Shown in pieces: positions 46,669-55,379 of a DNA stretch of 64,000 bases; the stretch's first letter is position 1, and each line of letters opens with the position of its first letter. A program made the translations under genes and the position numbers. Source of the stretch: [Erwinia] mediterraneensis (GTDB lineage Bacteria > Pseudomonadota > Gammaproteobacteria > Enterobacterales > Enterobacteriaceae); contig NZ_LR026978.1 of NCBI RefSeq assembly GCF_900604315.1, forward strand, positions 3,093,996-3,157,995. The letters run 5' to 3'. The notes beneath the pieces are model-generated. The model had not been told where the DNA came from, made no database searches, and saw only the letters and a list, made by a program, of their open reading frames with translations.

Positions 46669-47423
46669 CAGCCACGCTCCGTCAGCCAGTCCAGGCAGTT
46701 AATCCACAGCTGGCGATAGCCGGGCCATCTGGCAAACTCCTCCGGCAACCAGTGAGCAGACATATCACTGGTCCAGACCAGGGAGCGTCCGCGCTGATAC
46801 TCACGCACCGCCAGCAGTGGATGCGAGGTGCCGGCAACCGTCGCAAGCAAAGTACCTTCCGGCTGCATCTCGACTTCGTTGTAACCCAGCAGCCACGGCC
46901 AGTCGTCAGGCATATCTGCCAGCACTGCATGCGTTGTTGTTACCTCCACGCTGCATCCTTCGGGGGTTTCAATACGGTCATCCCAGGCGAGGCAACGCAC
47001 CGGCAGCACCTTTTCCACCAGGGTATTGCGATAGCGCGCGCCGCCGTTGATCCCCTGAAAACTGTAATAGCCGCCAATCATCATTAAAGCGCCGCCTGCG
47101 GCAACATAGTCGTGAATTAAGCTCAGACGATTGGCCGTGCGGCGGCTCTTCAGCCAGGTATCGGGATGCAGCAACAGGGTATTCGCGCCAATGTCCGACA
47201 GGATGATCACATCCCACTGTTGTAGCTCCGCCAGGGTCAGGGGAAAATCAGTTGCTGCGGCATGGGCAGGCATATGCGCCACAGCATAATCGCTCTCCTT
47301 TAACGCCGCCATAAAATCGACCGCACCGCTATGCCAGGTTGCGGTGGAGAACTGATCGAAACCTTTTACATGGGTTGAGGTGCTGTTCCAGGACTCGCCA
47401 ACCAGCAAAACGCGCTTCTGCAT
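46668..47423 (-). CDS. ThuA-like / glutamine amidotransferase-fold protein
   Basis: 251 residues from the ATG at 47423 (MQKRVLLVGESWNS), which has GGAGAG upstream. Class I amidotransferase-like fold: VIILSDIGANTLLL, YVAAGGALMMIGGYYSFQGINGGARY, VWTSDMSAHWLP. The usual nucleophile elbow lacks a cysteine at the expected glycine-rich turn (MIGGYYSF), so it is probably not a glutaminase; ThuA-type proteins of this fold occur in sugar-utilisation operons. 13 bp after the PTE-family gene and overlapping the M20 gene start, so part of the same operon. Activity unknown. Confidence 0.8.
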   Translation of the reverse strand: MQKRVLLVGESWNSTSTHVKGFDQFSTATWHSGAVDFMAALKESDYAVAHMPAHAAATDFPLTLAELQQWDVIILSDIGANTLLLHPDTWLKSRRTANRLSLIHDYVAAGGALMMIGGYYSFQGINGGARYRNTLVEKVLPVRCLAWDDRIETPEGCSVEVTTTHAVLADMPDDWPWLLGYNEVEMQPEGTLLATVAGTSHPLLAVREYQRGRSLVWTSDMSAHWLPEEFARWPGYRQLWINCLDWLTERG

Positions 47424-47436
47424 GATATCTCTCCGT

Positions 47437-48516
47437 TTATCCGCCAAATACCCGCTGCGGATTAGCAATCATTAATGTTTCGAGTTGTTCGCCGCTGACG
47501 CCGTGGCGTTTCAGGCGCGGCACAAAATGTTTGAGGATATAGCCGTAACCATGACCGCCGTAGCGGGTCAGCATGGTTTTCAGAAAGACATCCTGCGATA
47601 ACAGGATCTGCTGAATAAAGCCGTCATCAATCAACTCCCGGATAGCGCGGGCATTCTCTTCATCAGAAGGGGATTGTGCTGACTCGTCGGCGTAGTAATA
47701 ACTCATACCGATCATGTCGTATTCCAGGAATGCCCCACGTCCGGCCAGTTCGCGCTGGTAGTTTTTATCAGCAAAACTCGGGTTCATATGGCAAAGCACC
47801 ACATGGCGAATATCGGCACCTTCCTGTTCCAGAATATCCAGCACTTTATGGCCGGAACGTTCCCAGCCGGGCAAATGCACCTGAACCGGCACGCCGGTAA
47901 CAGCATTAGCGCGTCCGGCCGCCCGCAGCGATTTCTCTTCGTCCGGGGTAAAACGACTGGAGATACCGATCTCACCGATCAGACCAGCAAGCACGTCGGG
48001 TTTTTCCTCCGCACCGCCGAGGTCATAGACCAGCTTCTCAGTCAGTTGCTCCACGCTGATGCTTTTCACCCATTCCGGATGCGACGGCTCCAGATAAAGC
48101 CCTGTACCCATCACGATATTTAATCCGGTTAATCGTGCGATGCGCTGTAAGCCTTTAGGATCGCGCCCGATACCAATATTGGTCGGATCGACAACCGTCT
48201 CGCCGCCGAGAGCACGATATTTCATCAGCTCATCGATGGCGGTATCGACATCAAACAGCTGACAGTTATCGCGGCTCATTAAAGGATTGAGCGAGAGTTC
48301 GCTGAGGTTCTCTATTCTGACCGGCATTTCAGCCATATGGCGTTCGCTGCAACAGCAGGGCGGAACCCATTTGCCCGACGCATCCAGCAGAATATGTTCA
48401 TGCATCAGCGTGACGCCCATTTTTGCCAGCGGTAAAGGACCCAGCACTGTCATCACATAACCACTGCTCACGCCAAGCGGCAAAGGATCCGGATGGCGAA
48501 AAATTGATCCTTTCAT
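47437..48516 (-). CDS. Phosphotriesterase family metal-dependent hydrolase
   Basis: 359 residues, amidohydrolase superfamily TIM barrel. MTVLGPLPLAKMGVTLMHEHILLD gives the HxH metal pair, GLIGEIGISS the bridging-residue region (Glu instead of a carboxylated Lys, as in PHP-type homologues), VQVHLPGW and HVVLCHMNPS further His ligands, and ILLSQDVFLK the final Asp. Such proteins are lactonases, carboxylesterases or amidohydrolases; true phosphotriesterase activity is rare. Directly follows the permease gene (3-bp gap), so co-expressed with the importer. Confidence 0.88.
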   Translation of the reverse strand: MKGSIFRHPDPLPLGVSSGYVMTVLGPLPLAKMGVTLMHEHILLDASGKWVPPCCCSERHMAEMPVRIENLSELSLNPLMSRDNCQLFDVDTAIDELMKYRALGGETVVDPTNIGIGRDPKGLQRIARLTGLNIVMGTGLYLEPSHPEWVKSISVEQLTEKLVYDLGGAEEKPDVLAGLIGEIGISSRFTPDEEKSLRAAGRANAVTGVPVQVHLPGWERSGHKVLDILEQEGADIRHVVLCHMNPSFADKNYQRELAGRGAFLEYDMIGMSYYYADESAQSPSDEENARAIRELIDDGFIQQILLSQDVFLKTMLTRYGGHGYGYILKHFVPRLKRHGVSGEQLETLMIANPQRVFGG

Positions 48517-48519
48517 CAG

Positions 48520-49530
48520 CTATCCTTTCGCGGGGGCGCGGGTCGGGTTAAGAATGCGGGTATTCAGCCAGATGGCGAGCAGGATGATAGTGCCGGTGGC
48601 GATTTGCGTATAAAAAGGTGAGATGTGCGACAGGATCAGTCCGTTCTGAATAATGGCAATGGAGAGCGCACCAAGCAGCGTACCGATAATAGTGCCAAAG
48701 CCGCCAAACAGGCTGGTGCTGCCGAGCACCACGGCGGCGATCACCTGCAATTCAAAACCTTCGCCCTGATTCGAAGAGCCGCTGCCAAGGCGTGCAGTAA
48801 TGATCATGCCCGCCAGCGCCGCCGCCATACCACTGATGATATAGACCTTCATGGTGACGGCTTTGGTGTTGATCCCGCTGCGACGCGCGCCCTCGGCGTT
48901 AGCCCCGATGGCAGTAACATAACGGCCAAAACGCATGTGGTTGAGAAGAATATGTCCGGCCAGCAATACCACAATGCCAATCAGCGCAGGCATCGGCATC
49001 CCCAGTACCCAGGCCCGGCCCATAAAAGTGAACAGACTGTCGGCAGGGACCGGAATTGAATATCCCTGCGTAATCAGCAGCGCAATACCGCGTACCACCG
49101 CGAGTGTCGCCAGCGTGACGATAAAGGCCGGAATGCCCTCGAACGCAATAAAGAAGCCATTAATCGCGCCGACCAGAGCGCCGAGCAGCAGACCACCGAT
49201 CAATACCACCGGCCACGGCAATCCCCAGTTGTTGAGTGCGATAGCGGAAAGCGCACCCACCAGCGCCAGCGTCGATCCCACCGACAAATCAATCCCGCCG
49301 GTGGTGATCACCAGCGTCATGGCGGTAGCCACAATCAGCAGCGGCGCGCTCTGACGAATGATGTTCAGCCAGTTGGTGGCGGTGAGGAAGTTACTGGTGA
49401 TAAATGAAAACACCACGCAACAGAAAATAAAAAACAGCGCAATACTCACCACACCCGAGTGGTTATGTAACAGACGGCGTGGCAGAGAGTGCTGAACCAT
49501 ACGTGAATTGCCTGAATTCATGATGCTCAT
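48520..49530 (-). CDS. Ribose-type ABC transporter permease
   Basis: 336 residues, RbsC/FrcC family with about 8-10 membrane spans. Characteristic stretches: ITTGGIDLSVGSTLALVGALSAI, FFIAFEGIPAFIVTLATLAVVRG, YVTAIGANAEGARRSGINTKAV and AAVVLGSTSLFGGFGTIIGTLLGAL. SD GAGGTGAC before the ATG. It lies 9 bp after the ATPase gene. Forms the membrane channel for the periplasmic binding protein encoded at 52.0 kb on the other strand. Confidence 0.92.
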   Translation of the reverse strand: MSIMNSGNSRMVQHSLPRRLLHNHSGVVSIALFFIFCCVVFSFITSNFLTATNWLNIIRQSAPLLIVATAMTLVITTGGIDLSVGSTLALVGALSAIALNNWGLPWPVVLIGGLLLGALVGAINGFFIAFEGIPAFIVTLATLAVVRGIALLITQGYSIPVPADSLFTFMGRAWVLGMPMPALIGIVVLLAGHILLNHMRFGRYVTAIGANAEGARRSGINTKAVTMKVYIISGMAAALAGMIITARLGSGSSNQGEGFELQVIAAVVLGSTSLFGGFGTIIGTLLGALSIAIIQNGLILSHISPFYTQIATGTIILLAIWLNTRILNPTRAPAKG

Positions 49531-49539
49531 CCTGTCACC

Positions 49540-50322
49540 TCAATGTGCTGCTGCGGAGTGAGCGGTAAATTTCTCACCAACAATCAGGTTAACGATATCG
49601 CTCAGGTTGGTATCGGCTACCCGACGCTCAGCAACATTGGTGCCTTCGTACATCACCATGATACGGTCGCACACCAGAAACAGATCCTGCAGACGATGAG
49701 TAATCAGGATCACGCTGACGCCGCGTGCCGAAACACGGCGGATCAGTTCCAGTACGGCTTCCACTTCCGCTACCGCCAGCGCGGCCGTTGGCTCATCCAT
49801 GATCAGCACTTTGGGATCAAACGCTGCCGCACGGGCAATGGCGATAGCCTGACGTTGACCGCCAGAGAGATTACGCACCAGCAGGTGCGTATCAGGAATG
49901 GAAATGCCCAACCCTTTCAGCATGTCACGTGCCTCGGCATGCATTCTGGCCTGATCAAGAAAGGGGATACCGCACACGGATTTCATCGGCTCACGGCCCA
50001 TGAACAGGTTGCCGGCAACATCAACAGTGTCGCACAGGGAAAGATCCTGATAGACCATTTCAATGTGACAACGGCGCGAATCCGCCGGATTGCTGAAGTG
50101 TTGCGGTATGCCGTCGATGCGAATTGTGCCGCTGGTGGGCACGACAGCACCGGAAAGGACTTTGGTTAGTGTCGATTTTCCGGCGCCATTATCACCCACC
50201 AGACCTAACACTTCACCGGGCGCCAGTTGCAGATTGACACCACGCAGCGAACGTATTGCGCCATAGGTCTTGGTGATGTTTTCCATTTCAACCCGTGCCG
50301 GGATAGCTTGTAACTGCTGCAT
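49540..50322 (-). CDS. Ribose-type ABC transporter ATPase, single domain
   Basis: 260 residues: Walker A GLVGDNGAGKST, Q-loop MVYQDLSL, signature LSGGQRQAIAIARA, Walker B VLIMDEPTAALA, switch His ILITHRLQDL. Only one ABC domain, unlike the two-domain RbsA; FrcA-type importers also use a single-domain ATPase, which would work as a homodimer. First gene of the leftward operon; SD GGGAG before the ATG. The decayed ABC ATPase at 55.4 kb suggests that the system once had a second ATPase. Confidence 0.9.
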   Translation of the reverse strand: MQQLQAIPARVEMENITKTYGAIRSLRGVNLQLAPGEVLGLVGDNGAGKSTLTKVLSGAVVPTSGTIRIDGIPQHFSNPADSRRCHIEMVYQDLSLCDTVDVAGNLFMGREPMKSVCGIPFLDQARMHAEARDMLKGLGISIPDTHLLVRNLSGGQRQAIAIARAAAFDPKVLIMDEPTAALAVAEVEAVLELIRRVSARGVSVILITHRLQDLFLVCDRIMVMYEGTNVAERRVADTNLSDIVNLIVGEKFTAHSAAAH

Positions 50323-50399
50323 TGGATAACTCCCATTATCACTATGGGGAATATTTGTCTGGTTGAGAAAAAGTCAAATCCTGCACGGTTTACAAGCTA

Positions 50400-50413
50400 G
50401 TAAACCGGTTTAC
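50400..50413. promoter_or_regulatory. LacI-type operator 1 upstream of the ABC operon
   Basis: GTAAACCGGTTTAC, a perfect 14-bp palindrome with the central CG usual for LacI/GalR operators, 78 bp upstream of the ATPase start. A further half-site pair overlaps it (GGTTTAC at 50387-50393 facing GTAAACC at 50400-50406). Confidence 0.8.
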
Positions 50414-50570
50414 CTGCGGGGTAAAGCTTTTTTCAAAACAACCGGAACAAACGCTACAATGATATTTACTCGCCAGTTACGACATTGCAGCATCCATGCC
50501 AGCCTGATTTACAGGCGTTGCATTCCGGCCTAACCCCTTAGAAAACAAAGAATATTGATGAGAGCATGGG

Positions 50571-50584
50571 GTAAACCGGTTTAC
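50571..50584. promoter_or_regulatory. LacI-type operator 2 upstream of the ABC operon
   Basis: A second exact copy of GTAAACCGGTTTAC, centred 171 bp from operator 1. It lies between the end of the lacI-type gene and the operon promoter; two operators allow repression by looping. Confidence 0.8.
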
Positions 50585-50644
50585 TTACTATACACAAATA
50601 ACACAGGAAGATGATTTTTTGCTCTATGTTCGTGCATTTTTGCA

Positions 50645-51682
50645 TCATTTTGGGACGTTGTTAACAAATCCGATTGAATCCCGTCCTATCCATTCCACAG
50701 GTAAACGGGTTTCCATCGGGACATCGGGGTCGTTATTCAGCAGACGTAGCATGATATCTACGGCGGTATGGCCCATTTCGCGGGCAGGCTGGCGGATGGT
50801 GGAAATGCGTGGCTGGGTAAAGTCGGCGTAGTTGGCGTCATCAAAACCGACCAGGGAAAGCGCGGCGGGTGCCTGCAGGCCGCTGGCGCGTAATCCGTCA
50901 AGCAGTCCCAGCACCAGATAATCACTGGCGGCGAAGACAGCGGTGGGGCGTTGAGGAGAACGGAATAAGTGATTTAATGCTTGCTGGCCAAACTCTCGTG
51001 AGTAGTTGCCATACATCACCCACTCCGGCGGAACAGGCAAACCGGCTTGTTTCATCGCGGTGCAAAAACCGAGATAACGTTCCCGAACGCTCATCAACTT
51101 CTCCGGCCCGCCAATAAAGGCGATACGGGTATGCCCGGCTGCAATCAGCTGCTCAGTGGCGATGCGCCCACCTTGCACGTTGTCCGCAAACACTTTGGGT
51201 ACGTTACTGCCGGAGATATCTTCGTCCAGCAATACCACATGGTGCTGACGCTGAACCTCTTTGCGCAATATGCCGTTATCGGGCCGGTTAGTGGTGAACA
51301 GCAAACCATCAACCTGGCGGGTATCCAGCCAGCGGACAAATTGCGCCTCTTTGTCCGGATTGTTGCGCGTAATGCACAGCACCAGACTGTAACCGCGTGC
51401 GGAAGCGGCTTCCTCCGCTGCGTCCGCCAGCTCAGCAAAGAAGGGGTTAGTGATATCAGGCAGCACCAGACCGAGAGTTTCACTTCCGCCCTTGCTTAAG
51501 CGCCGCGCCAGGCTGTTGCCGCGATAATCAAGTGTACGAATCGCCATCTCAATGCGGTTTATGGTGTCCTGAGGCAGCACGATGCTGTGATTCATGTAAC
51601 GTGAAACCGTGGCTTTTGACAGCCCGGCCAGCTTCGCAACATCAGATAACAACACGCGTTTTGTACTCATCAATTCAGCCAT
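50645..51682 (-). CDS. LacI family transcriptional regulator
   Basis: 345 residues. N-terminal LacI HTH with hinge (VLLSDVAKLAGLSKATVSRYMNHSIVLPQDT..RIEMAIRTLDYRGNSLARRLS) and a periplasmic-binding-protein-like sensor domain (TLGLVLPDITNPFFAELADAAEEAA...VDGLLFTTNRPD). The regulator sits between the two transcription units of the importer cluster, upstream of the ABC operon and divergent from the binding-protein gene, so it probably represses both through GTAAACCGGTTTAC sites. ATG at 51682 preferred for an upstream GAG; an ATG four codons later is possible. Confidence 0.92.
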   Translation of the reverse strand: MAELMSTKRVLLSDVAKLAGLSKATVSRYMNHSIVLPQDTINRIEMAIRTLDYRGNSLARRLSKGGSETLGLVLPDITNPFFAELADAAEEAASARGYSLVLCITRNNPDKEAQFVRWLDTRQVDGLLFTTNRPDNGILRKEVQRQHHVVLLDEDISGSNVPKVFADNVQGGRIATEQLIAAGHTRIAFIGGPEKLMSVRERYLGFCTAMKQAGLPVPPEWVMYGNYSREFGQQALNHLFRSPQRPTAVFAASDYLVLGLLDGLRASGLQAPAALSLVGFDDANYADFTQPRISTIRQPAREMGHTAVDIMLRLLNNDPDVPMETRLPVEWIGRDSIGFVNNVPK

Positions 51683-52025
51683 CTTTACTCAGGGGATTTA
51701 TCTGTAACACAGGTAAGCGCAGCTGATACAGTGCTTTCCCTTTTTCGCTGCCGGATAAATAAACACTTGACAAAAAAATTAACCCGGAGAATTGTATAAA
51801 CAGTTTACCGCTGTACCGGGACACGTTTCCCAGGCTGGCTGAATTTATTTCAATCCGCATACCCAACGGAAGGGGTGCCGAAATAAAGGATTCCGGTGGC
51901 TTCAAAAAGACGGGTTGTTTGCCGTGTTCTTAATGGTTTATACGATATTTGCCTGCCAAAAAAATTCCCTCAGCATCCGGATGCTGGGAAACGCTGATTA
52001 TTATTAATTCCCGATGAGGAACTCA
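51683..52025. other. Divergent regulatory region between lacI-type gene and binding-protein gene
   Basis: 343 bp with no gene. TTGACA at 51767 and TATAAA at 51795 lie too far apart for a standard promoter (22 bp). An operator-like inverted repeat (51794-51808) overlaps that TATAAA. Confidence 0.6.
51794..51808. promoter_or_regulatory. Imperfect LacI-type operator upstream of the binding-protein gene
   Basis: GTATAAACAGTTTAC: TAAAC and GTTTA arms around one A. It resembles the perfect GTAAACCGGTTTAC sites but lacks the central CG, so binding would be weaker. Confidence 0.45.
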
Positions 52026-52976
52026 ATGATGTCATCCTTCACCCGAAAACCCTGTTCAGTTTTTTTTACTACAGCTCTCATTTTTGCAGGTTCATTATTT
52101 TCACTGGCCCGGGCAGAACAAACCTATGCGTTGGTGCAAATAAACCAACAGGCACTGTTTTTTAATCAGATGAACCAGGGAGCACAGGAAGCTGCCAAAG
52201 CCAGCGGTAAAAAACTGGTTATTTACAACGCCAACGACAACCCGGTTGCGCAGAATGATGCAATCGAAAACTATATTCAACAGGGCGTGCAAGGCATTCT
52301 GGTTGATGCAATTGACGTTAATGGCATTATGCCCGCGATTAAAGAAGCAGCAGCGGCAAAAATTCCGGTTATCGCCATTGATGCCGTATTACCTGAAGGT
52401 CCGCAGGCCGCTCAGGTTGGCGTTGATAATCTCGAAGGCGGTCAGATTCTCGGCAACTATTTTGTCGAATACGTTGCTAAAGAGATGGATGGCAAAGCGC
52501 GCCTGGGGATTGTCGGTGCGCTGAACTCCGCGATACAAAACCAGCGGCAGAAAGGGTTTGAAGAGACGATCAAGAGCAACAGCAACATTACCGTGGCGGA
52601 TGTGGTTGATGGTCAGAATGTGCAGGATACCGCCATGACTGCAGCGGAAAACCTGATCACCGGTAACCCGGATTTGACGGCTATTTATGCGACCGGGGAA
52701 CCCGCGTTGCTCGGCGCTATCGCGGCAGTAGAAAACCAGGGGCGTCAGAACGATATCAAAGTTTTCGGCTGGGATCTCACCGCCAAAGCTATCAGCGCTA
52801 TTGATGATGGCTATGTTGCTGCCGTCTTGCAGCAGGACCCGAAAAAAATGGGGGAAGAGGCCGTGAAGGCTCTGAACGCGCTGACCGAAGGGAAAACCAT
52901 CGAGAAAAACATTCTGGTGCCCGCCACTGTGGTGACCAAAGCGAACGTCGATTCTTACCGTTCGCTGTTTAAATAA
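52026..52976 (+). CDS. Ribose-type ABC transporter, periplasmic binding protein
   Basis: 316 residues from the ATG at 52026, six bases after GAGGA. Signal peptide of about 35 residues ending LARA then EQTYALVQINQQ. The RbsB fold is seen in FFNQMNQGAQEAAKASGKKLVIYNANDNPVAQNDAIENYIQQGVQGILVDAID..., VDNLEGGQILGNYF, YATGEPALLGAIAAVE and GWDLTAKAISAIDDGYVAAVLQQDPKKMGEEAV. Captures the substrate for the permease/ATPase at 48.5-50.3 kb. Ends 4 bp before the convergent ribokinase gene. Confidence 0.92.
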   Translation: MMSSFTRKPCSVFFTTALIFAGSLFSLARAEQTYALVQINQQALFFNQMNQGAQEAAKASGKKLVIYNANDNPVAQNDAIENYIQQGVQGILVDAIDVNGIMPAIKEAAAAKIPVIAIDAVLPEGPQAAQVGVDNLEGGQILGNYFVEYVAKEMDGKARLGIVGALNSAIQNQRQKGFEETIKSNSNITVADVVDGQNVQDTAMTAAENLITGNPDLTAIYATGEPALLGAIAAVENQGRQNDIKVFGWDLTAKAISAIDDGYVAAVLQQDPKKMGEEAVKALNALTEGKTIEKNILVPATVVTKANVDSYRSLFK

Positions 52977-52980
52977 GGTG

Positions 52981-53850
52981 CTACTCGCTGCCTGTCTTCA
53001 GCAGTGCAGCGAGTTCATCCTGAGTCGGAAAAGCGTTAACGGTTCCGGTACGACTCACGGTGATGGCTGCCGCCGCGCTGGCGTGTTGCAGGGCCAGTCG
53101 ATCAGGCTCAACGCCGCGTAACAGTGCGGAAGCGAGCATCACGGCGAGAAAGGTATCGCCCGCGCCGGTAGTATCTACCGGCTGCAGCGAAAGCGCCGGG
53201 CAGAACTGGCGCTGATCATGGTTTATCAACCAGGCACCGGCAGCGCCCTGAGTGATGACCAGGGTTTTGACGCCAGCGGGTTTGAGGAGATCGGCCTCCA
53301 GTTGATTAAGAACCGCAATATCAACCAGGGGCCATAAGCTGGCAAAATCCGGGTTTACCGGTGAAGGGTTGAAGACAGTGATCAAGCCTCTGGCTTTTGC
53401 CCAGACAAAGAGCGCCCGGGTTTTCTCTGCCGAGAAATTACCCTGCTGCAACAGCACATCACCTGTTGTCGCCCCGGCTAAATGGGCCAGAACCGTATCG
53501 AGCAGCAACGCATCAGCAGCATCTGTAGTGGTAATAATGGCATTGTCGCCATCGCTGCTGTTAAAAATAATTGAGGTATCGCTATGACTGGATAACGCTT
53601 CTCCGGGAAATAAATTAAGCGGCTCCCGTAAAATTTGCTCGCGAATCCATTGACCACTTTTGTCATTGCCGGTGGCGGCAATTAATTGTGTGTCAATGCC
53701 GCAGCGGGAAATAACTATTGCCTGATTGGCGCCTTTGCCGCCTATATCCAGGGATATTTTTTTGCCGTGAATTGATGCACCTTTTTGCGGGAGTTCATTA
53801 ACAGACCAGGTTTCATCCACAACAATATTGCCTGCAACATATACACGCAT
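52981..53850 (-). CDS. Ribokinase-type PfkB family kinase
   Basis: 289 residues. N-terminal GNIVVDETWSVNELPQKGASIHGKKISLDIGGKGANQAI (PfkB signature 1) and C-terminal VDTTGAGDTFLAVMLASALL (signature 2, with the catalytic Asp in GAGD). Phosphorylates a pentose, nucleoside or related compound with ATP. SD GAGGA before the ATG. It is head to head with the BtpA gene with only 27 bp between start codons, too little for two ordinary promoters. In the cluster it is the likely step that traps a released sugar. Confidence 0.9.
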   Translation of the reverse strand: MRVYVAGNIVVDETWSVNELPQKGASIHGKKISLDIGGKGANQAIVISRCGIDTQLIAATGNDKSGQWIREQILREPLNLFPGEALSSHSDTSIIFNSSDGDNAIITTTDAADALLLDTVLAHLAGATTGDVLLQQGNFSAEKTRALFVWAKARGLITVFNPSPVNPDFASLWPLVDIAVLNQLEADLLKPAGVKTLVITQGAAGAWLINHDQRQFCPALSLQPVDTTGAGDTFLAVMLASALLRGVEPDRLALQHASAAAAITVSRTGTVNAFPTQDELAALLKTGSE

Positions 53851-53877
53851 AGTTTCCTCGTTAATAAGGTGAAAGTG

Positions 53878-54723
53878 ATGGTTTCTATATCAGCAGAAAA
53901 AAGTAATGCGATACAAGATATTTTTTCACGTAAGAAGGCCGTGATTGGTGTTATTCATTGCGATGCCTTTCCCGGGGCGCCAAAATACCAGGGAAAACCC
54001 GTTCAGTATATTATTGATCGCGCACTGCGCGACGCAGATAATTATTTGTGCGGTGGGGTGCATGGCTTAATCGTTGAAAACCATGGCGATATTCCCTTTG
54101 CCAAGCCTGACGATATCGGCCCTGAAACCTCAGCAATTATGGCGGTGATTACCGAAAAAATCCGTGAGCGTTTTGGCGCACCGCTCGGCATTAATGTATT
54201 AGCCAACGCGGCGATCCCGGCAATTGCTACCGCGCTCGCCAGTGGGGCTGATTTTGTGCGTGTAAACCAGTGGGCGAATGCTTATATCGCCAACGAAGGC
54301 TTTATTGAAGGCGCGGCGGCGAAAGCGCTGCGTTATCGCAACCAGCTGCGCGCCGAACATATTCGTGTGTTTGCTGACAGCCACGTGAAACATGGTAGTC
54401 ACGCGATTGTGGCCGATCGCTCTATCCAGGAACTGACGCGCGATGTGGATTTTTTTGAAGCTGATGCAGTCATCGCCACCGGACAGCGGACCGGTGACAG
54501 CGCCACCATGAATGAAATCGATGAAATTCGCGCCGCCACTGAGCTGCCGCTGCTGGTGGGATCCGGAGTAACACCCGAAAATATCTGTCAGATTCTGGGG
54601 CGCACTCAGGGTGTGATTGTCGCCAGTACGCTGAAAGTCGATGGCGTGTGGTGGAACGAGGTTGAACTGGCACGGGTTAAACACTTTATGTCTGTCGCGC
54701 AAGCCGCGCTGGAGGAGGCCTGA
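53878..54723 (+). CDS. BtpA/SgcQ family protein
   Basis: 281 residues from the ATG at 53878 (MVSISAEKSN), with AAGGTG upstream; the frame extends into the ribokinase gene without a better start. TIM-barrel family BtpA: VIGVIHCDAFPGAPKYQGKPVQYIIDRALRDADNYLCGGVHGLIVENHGDIPF, GINVLANAAIPAIATALASGADFVRVN, VFADSHVKHG, ADAVIATGQRTGD, LLVGSGVTPENI and GVIVASTLKVDGVWWNEVE. SgcQ is a putative nucleosidase in E. coli; BtpA itself was named for photosystem I biogenesis. Coupled to the TenA gene (TGATG). Confidence 0.9.
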   Translation: MVSISAEKSNAIQDIFSRKKAVIGVIHCDAFPGAPKYQGKPVQYIIDRALRDADNYLCGGVHGLIVENHGDIPFAKPDDIGPETSAIMAVITEKIRERFGAPLGINVLANAAIPAIATALASGADFVRVNQWANAYIANEGFIEGAAAKALRYRNQLRAEHIRVFADSHVKHGSHAIVADRSIQELTRDVDFFEADAVIATGQRTGDSATMNEIDEIRAATELPLLVGSGVTPENICQILGRTQGVIVASTLKVDGVWWNEVELARVKHFMSVAQAALEEA

Positions 54724-55379
54724 TGACCGCTTTCTCCGATCAGTTGCTGGCACAGCATCAGGATGTGTGGCAGCGCATGCAGCAGCACCGGTTTGTACAG
54801 GATATCGGGCAGGATCGGTTGCCTGATGCGGTATTTAATCGCTATCTGGTGTTTGAGGGCAATTTCGTCGCTACCGCCATCGCCATCTTTGCCCTTGCGG
54901 TAAGTAAAGCGCCCGGTATTCGCCAGCAGCGCTGGCTGATTGGCGTGCTGAACGCACTGGTGGATACCCAGATCGCCTGGTTCGAGGAGGTACTGGCGCG
55001 GCGTAATATTAATCCGGCTGATTACCCTGACGATCTGCCCGGTGTGACAGCGTTCCGCGATGGCATGCTCAAGGTAGCGCAGCAGGGCAGCTATGCCGAC
55101 ATCATCACGCTGATGTTTGGCGCGGAGTGGATGTACTACCACTGGTGCAAACGCGTCAGCGCACAACCGCAACAGGATCCCCATATCCGTCGTTGGGTTG
55201 AGATGCACGCCGAAGAAGAGTTCCACCAACAGGCAAGCTGGTTAAAAGCGGAGCTGGATGCGTGTGCGCTGACGCTCAGCGCGGAAGAGAAGCAGGCCCT
55301 CTCCGATCTCTACGGCACAGTGCTGCAGTGGGAGATTGATTTTCACAGTGCTGCTTATCCGGAGAGTGAGGATGAATAG
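54723..55379 (+). CDS. TenA/thiaminase II family hydrolase, Cys-less (TenA_E-like)
   Basis: 218 residues, all-helical TenA/PqqC fold. TenA enzymes cleave the C-N bond of aminopyrimidines during thiamin salvage. Here the usual active-site cysteine is missing: the matching stretch reads LMFGAEWMYYHWC, the AEW pattern of the TenA_E group, which relies on glutamates. The FEGNF stretch near residue 44 and LQWEIDFHSAAY at the C-terminus carry acidic residues expected in the pocket. It starts inside the BtpA stop codon and its end overlaps the ABC pseudogene by 8 bp, so it was built into this operon. Confidence 0.87.
   Translation: MTAFSDQLLAQHQDVWQRMQQHRFVQDIGQDRLPDAVFNRYLVFEGNFVATAIAIFALAVSKAPGIRQQRWLIGVLNALVDTQIAWFEEVLARRNINPADYPDDLPGVTAFRDGMLKVAQQGSYADIITLMFGAEWMYYHWCKRVSAQPQQDPHIRRWVEMHAEEEFHQQASWLKAELDACALTLSAEEKQALSDLYGTVLQWEIDFHSAAYPESEDE

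Larger units (their letters stand above)
50323..50644. other. Regulatory intergenic region of the ABC operon
   Basis: 322 bp with no gene; carries the two operator palindromes and must hold the promoter of the leftward ATPase-permease-PTE-amidotransferase-M20 operon. Confidence 0.7.

Noticed and set aside
49540..50322. Truncated RbsA
   Set aside because: All motifs and a natural C-terminus are present; single-domain ATPases of this length are normal for FrcA-type importers.
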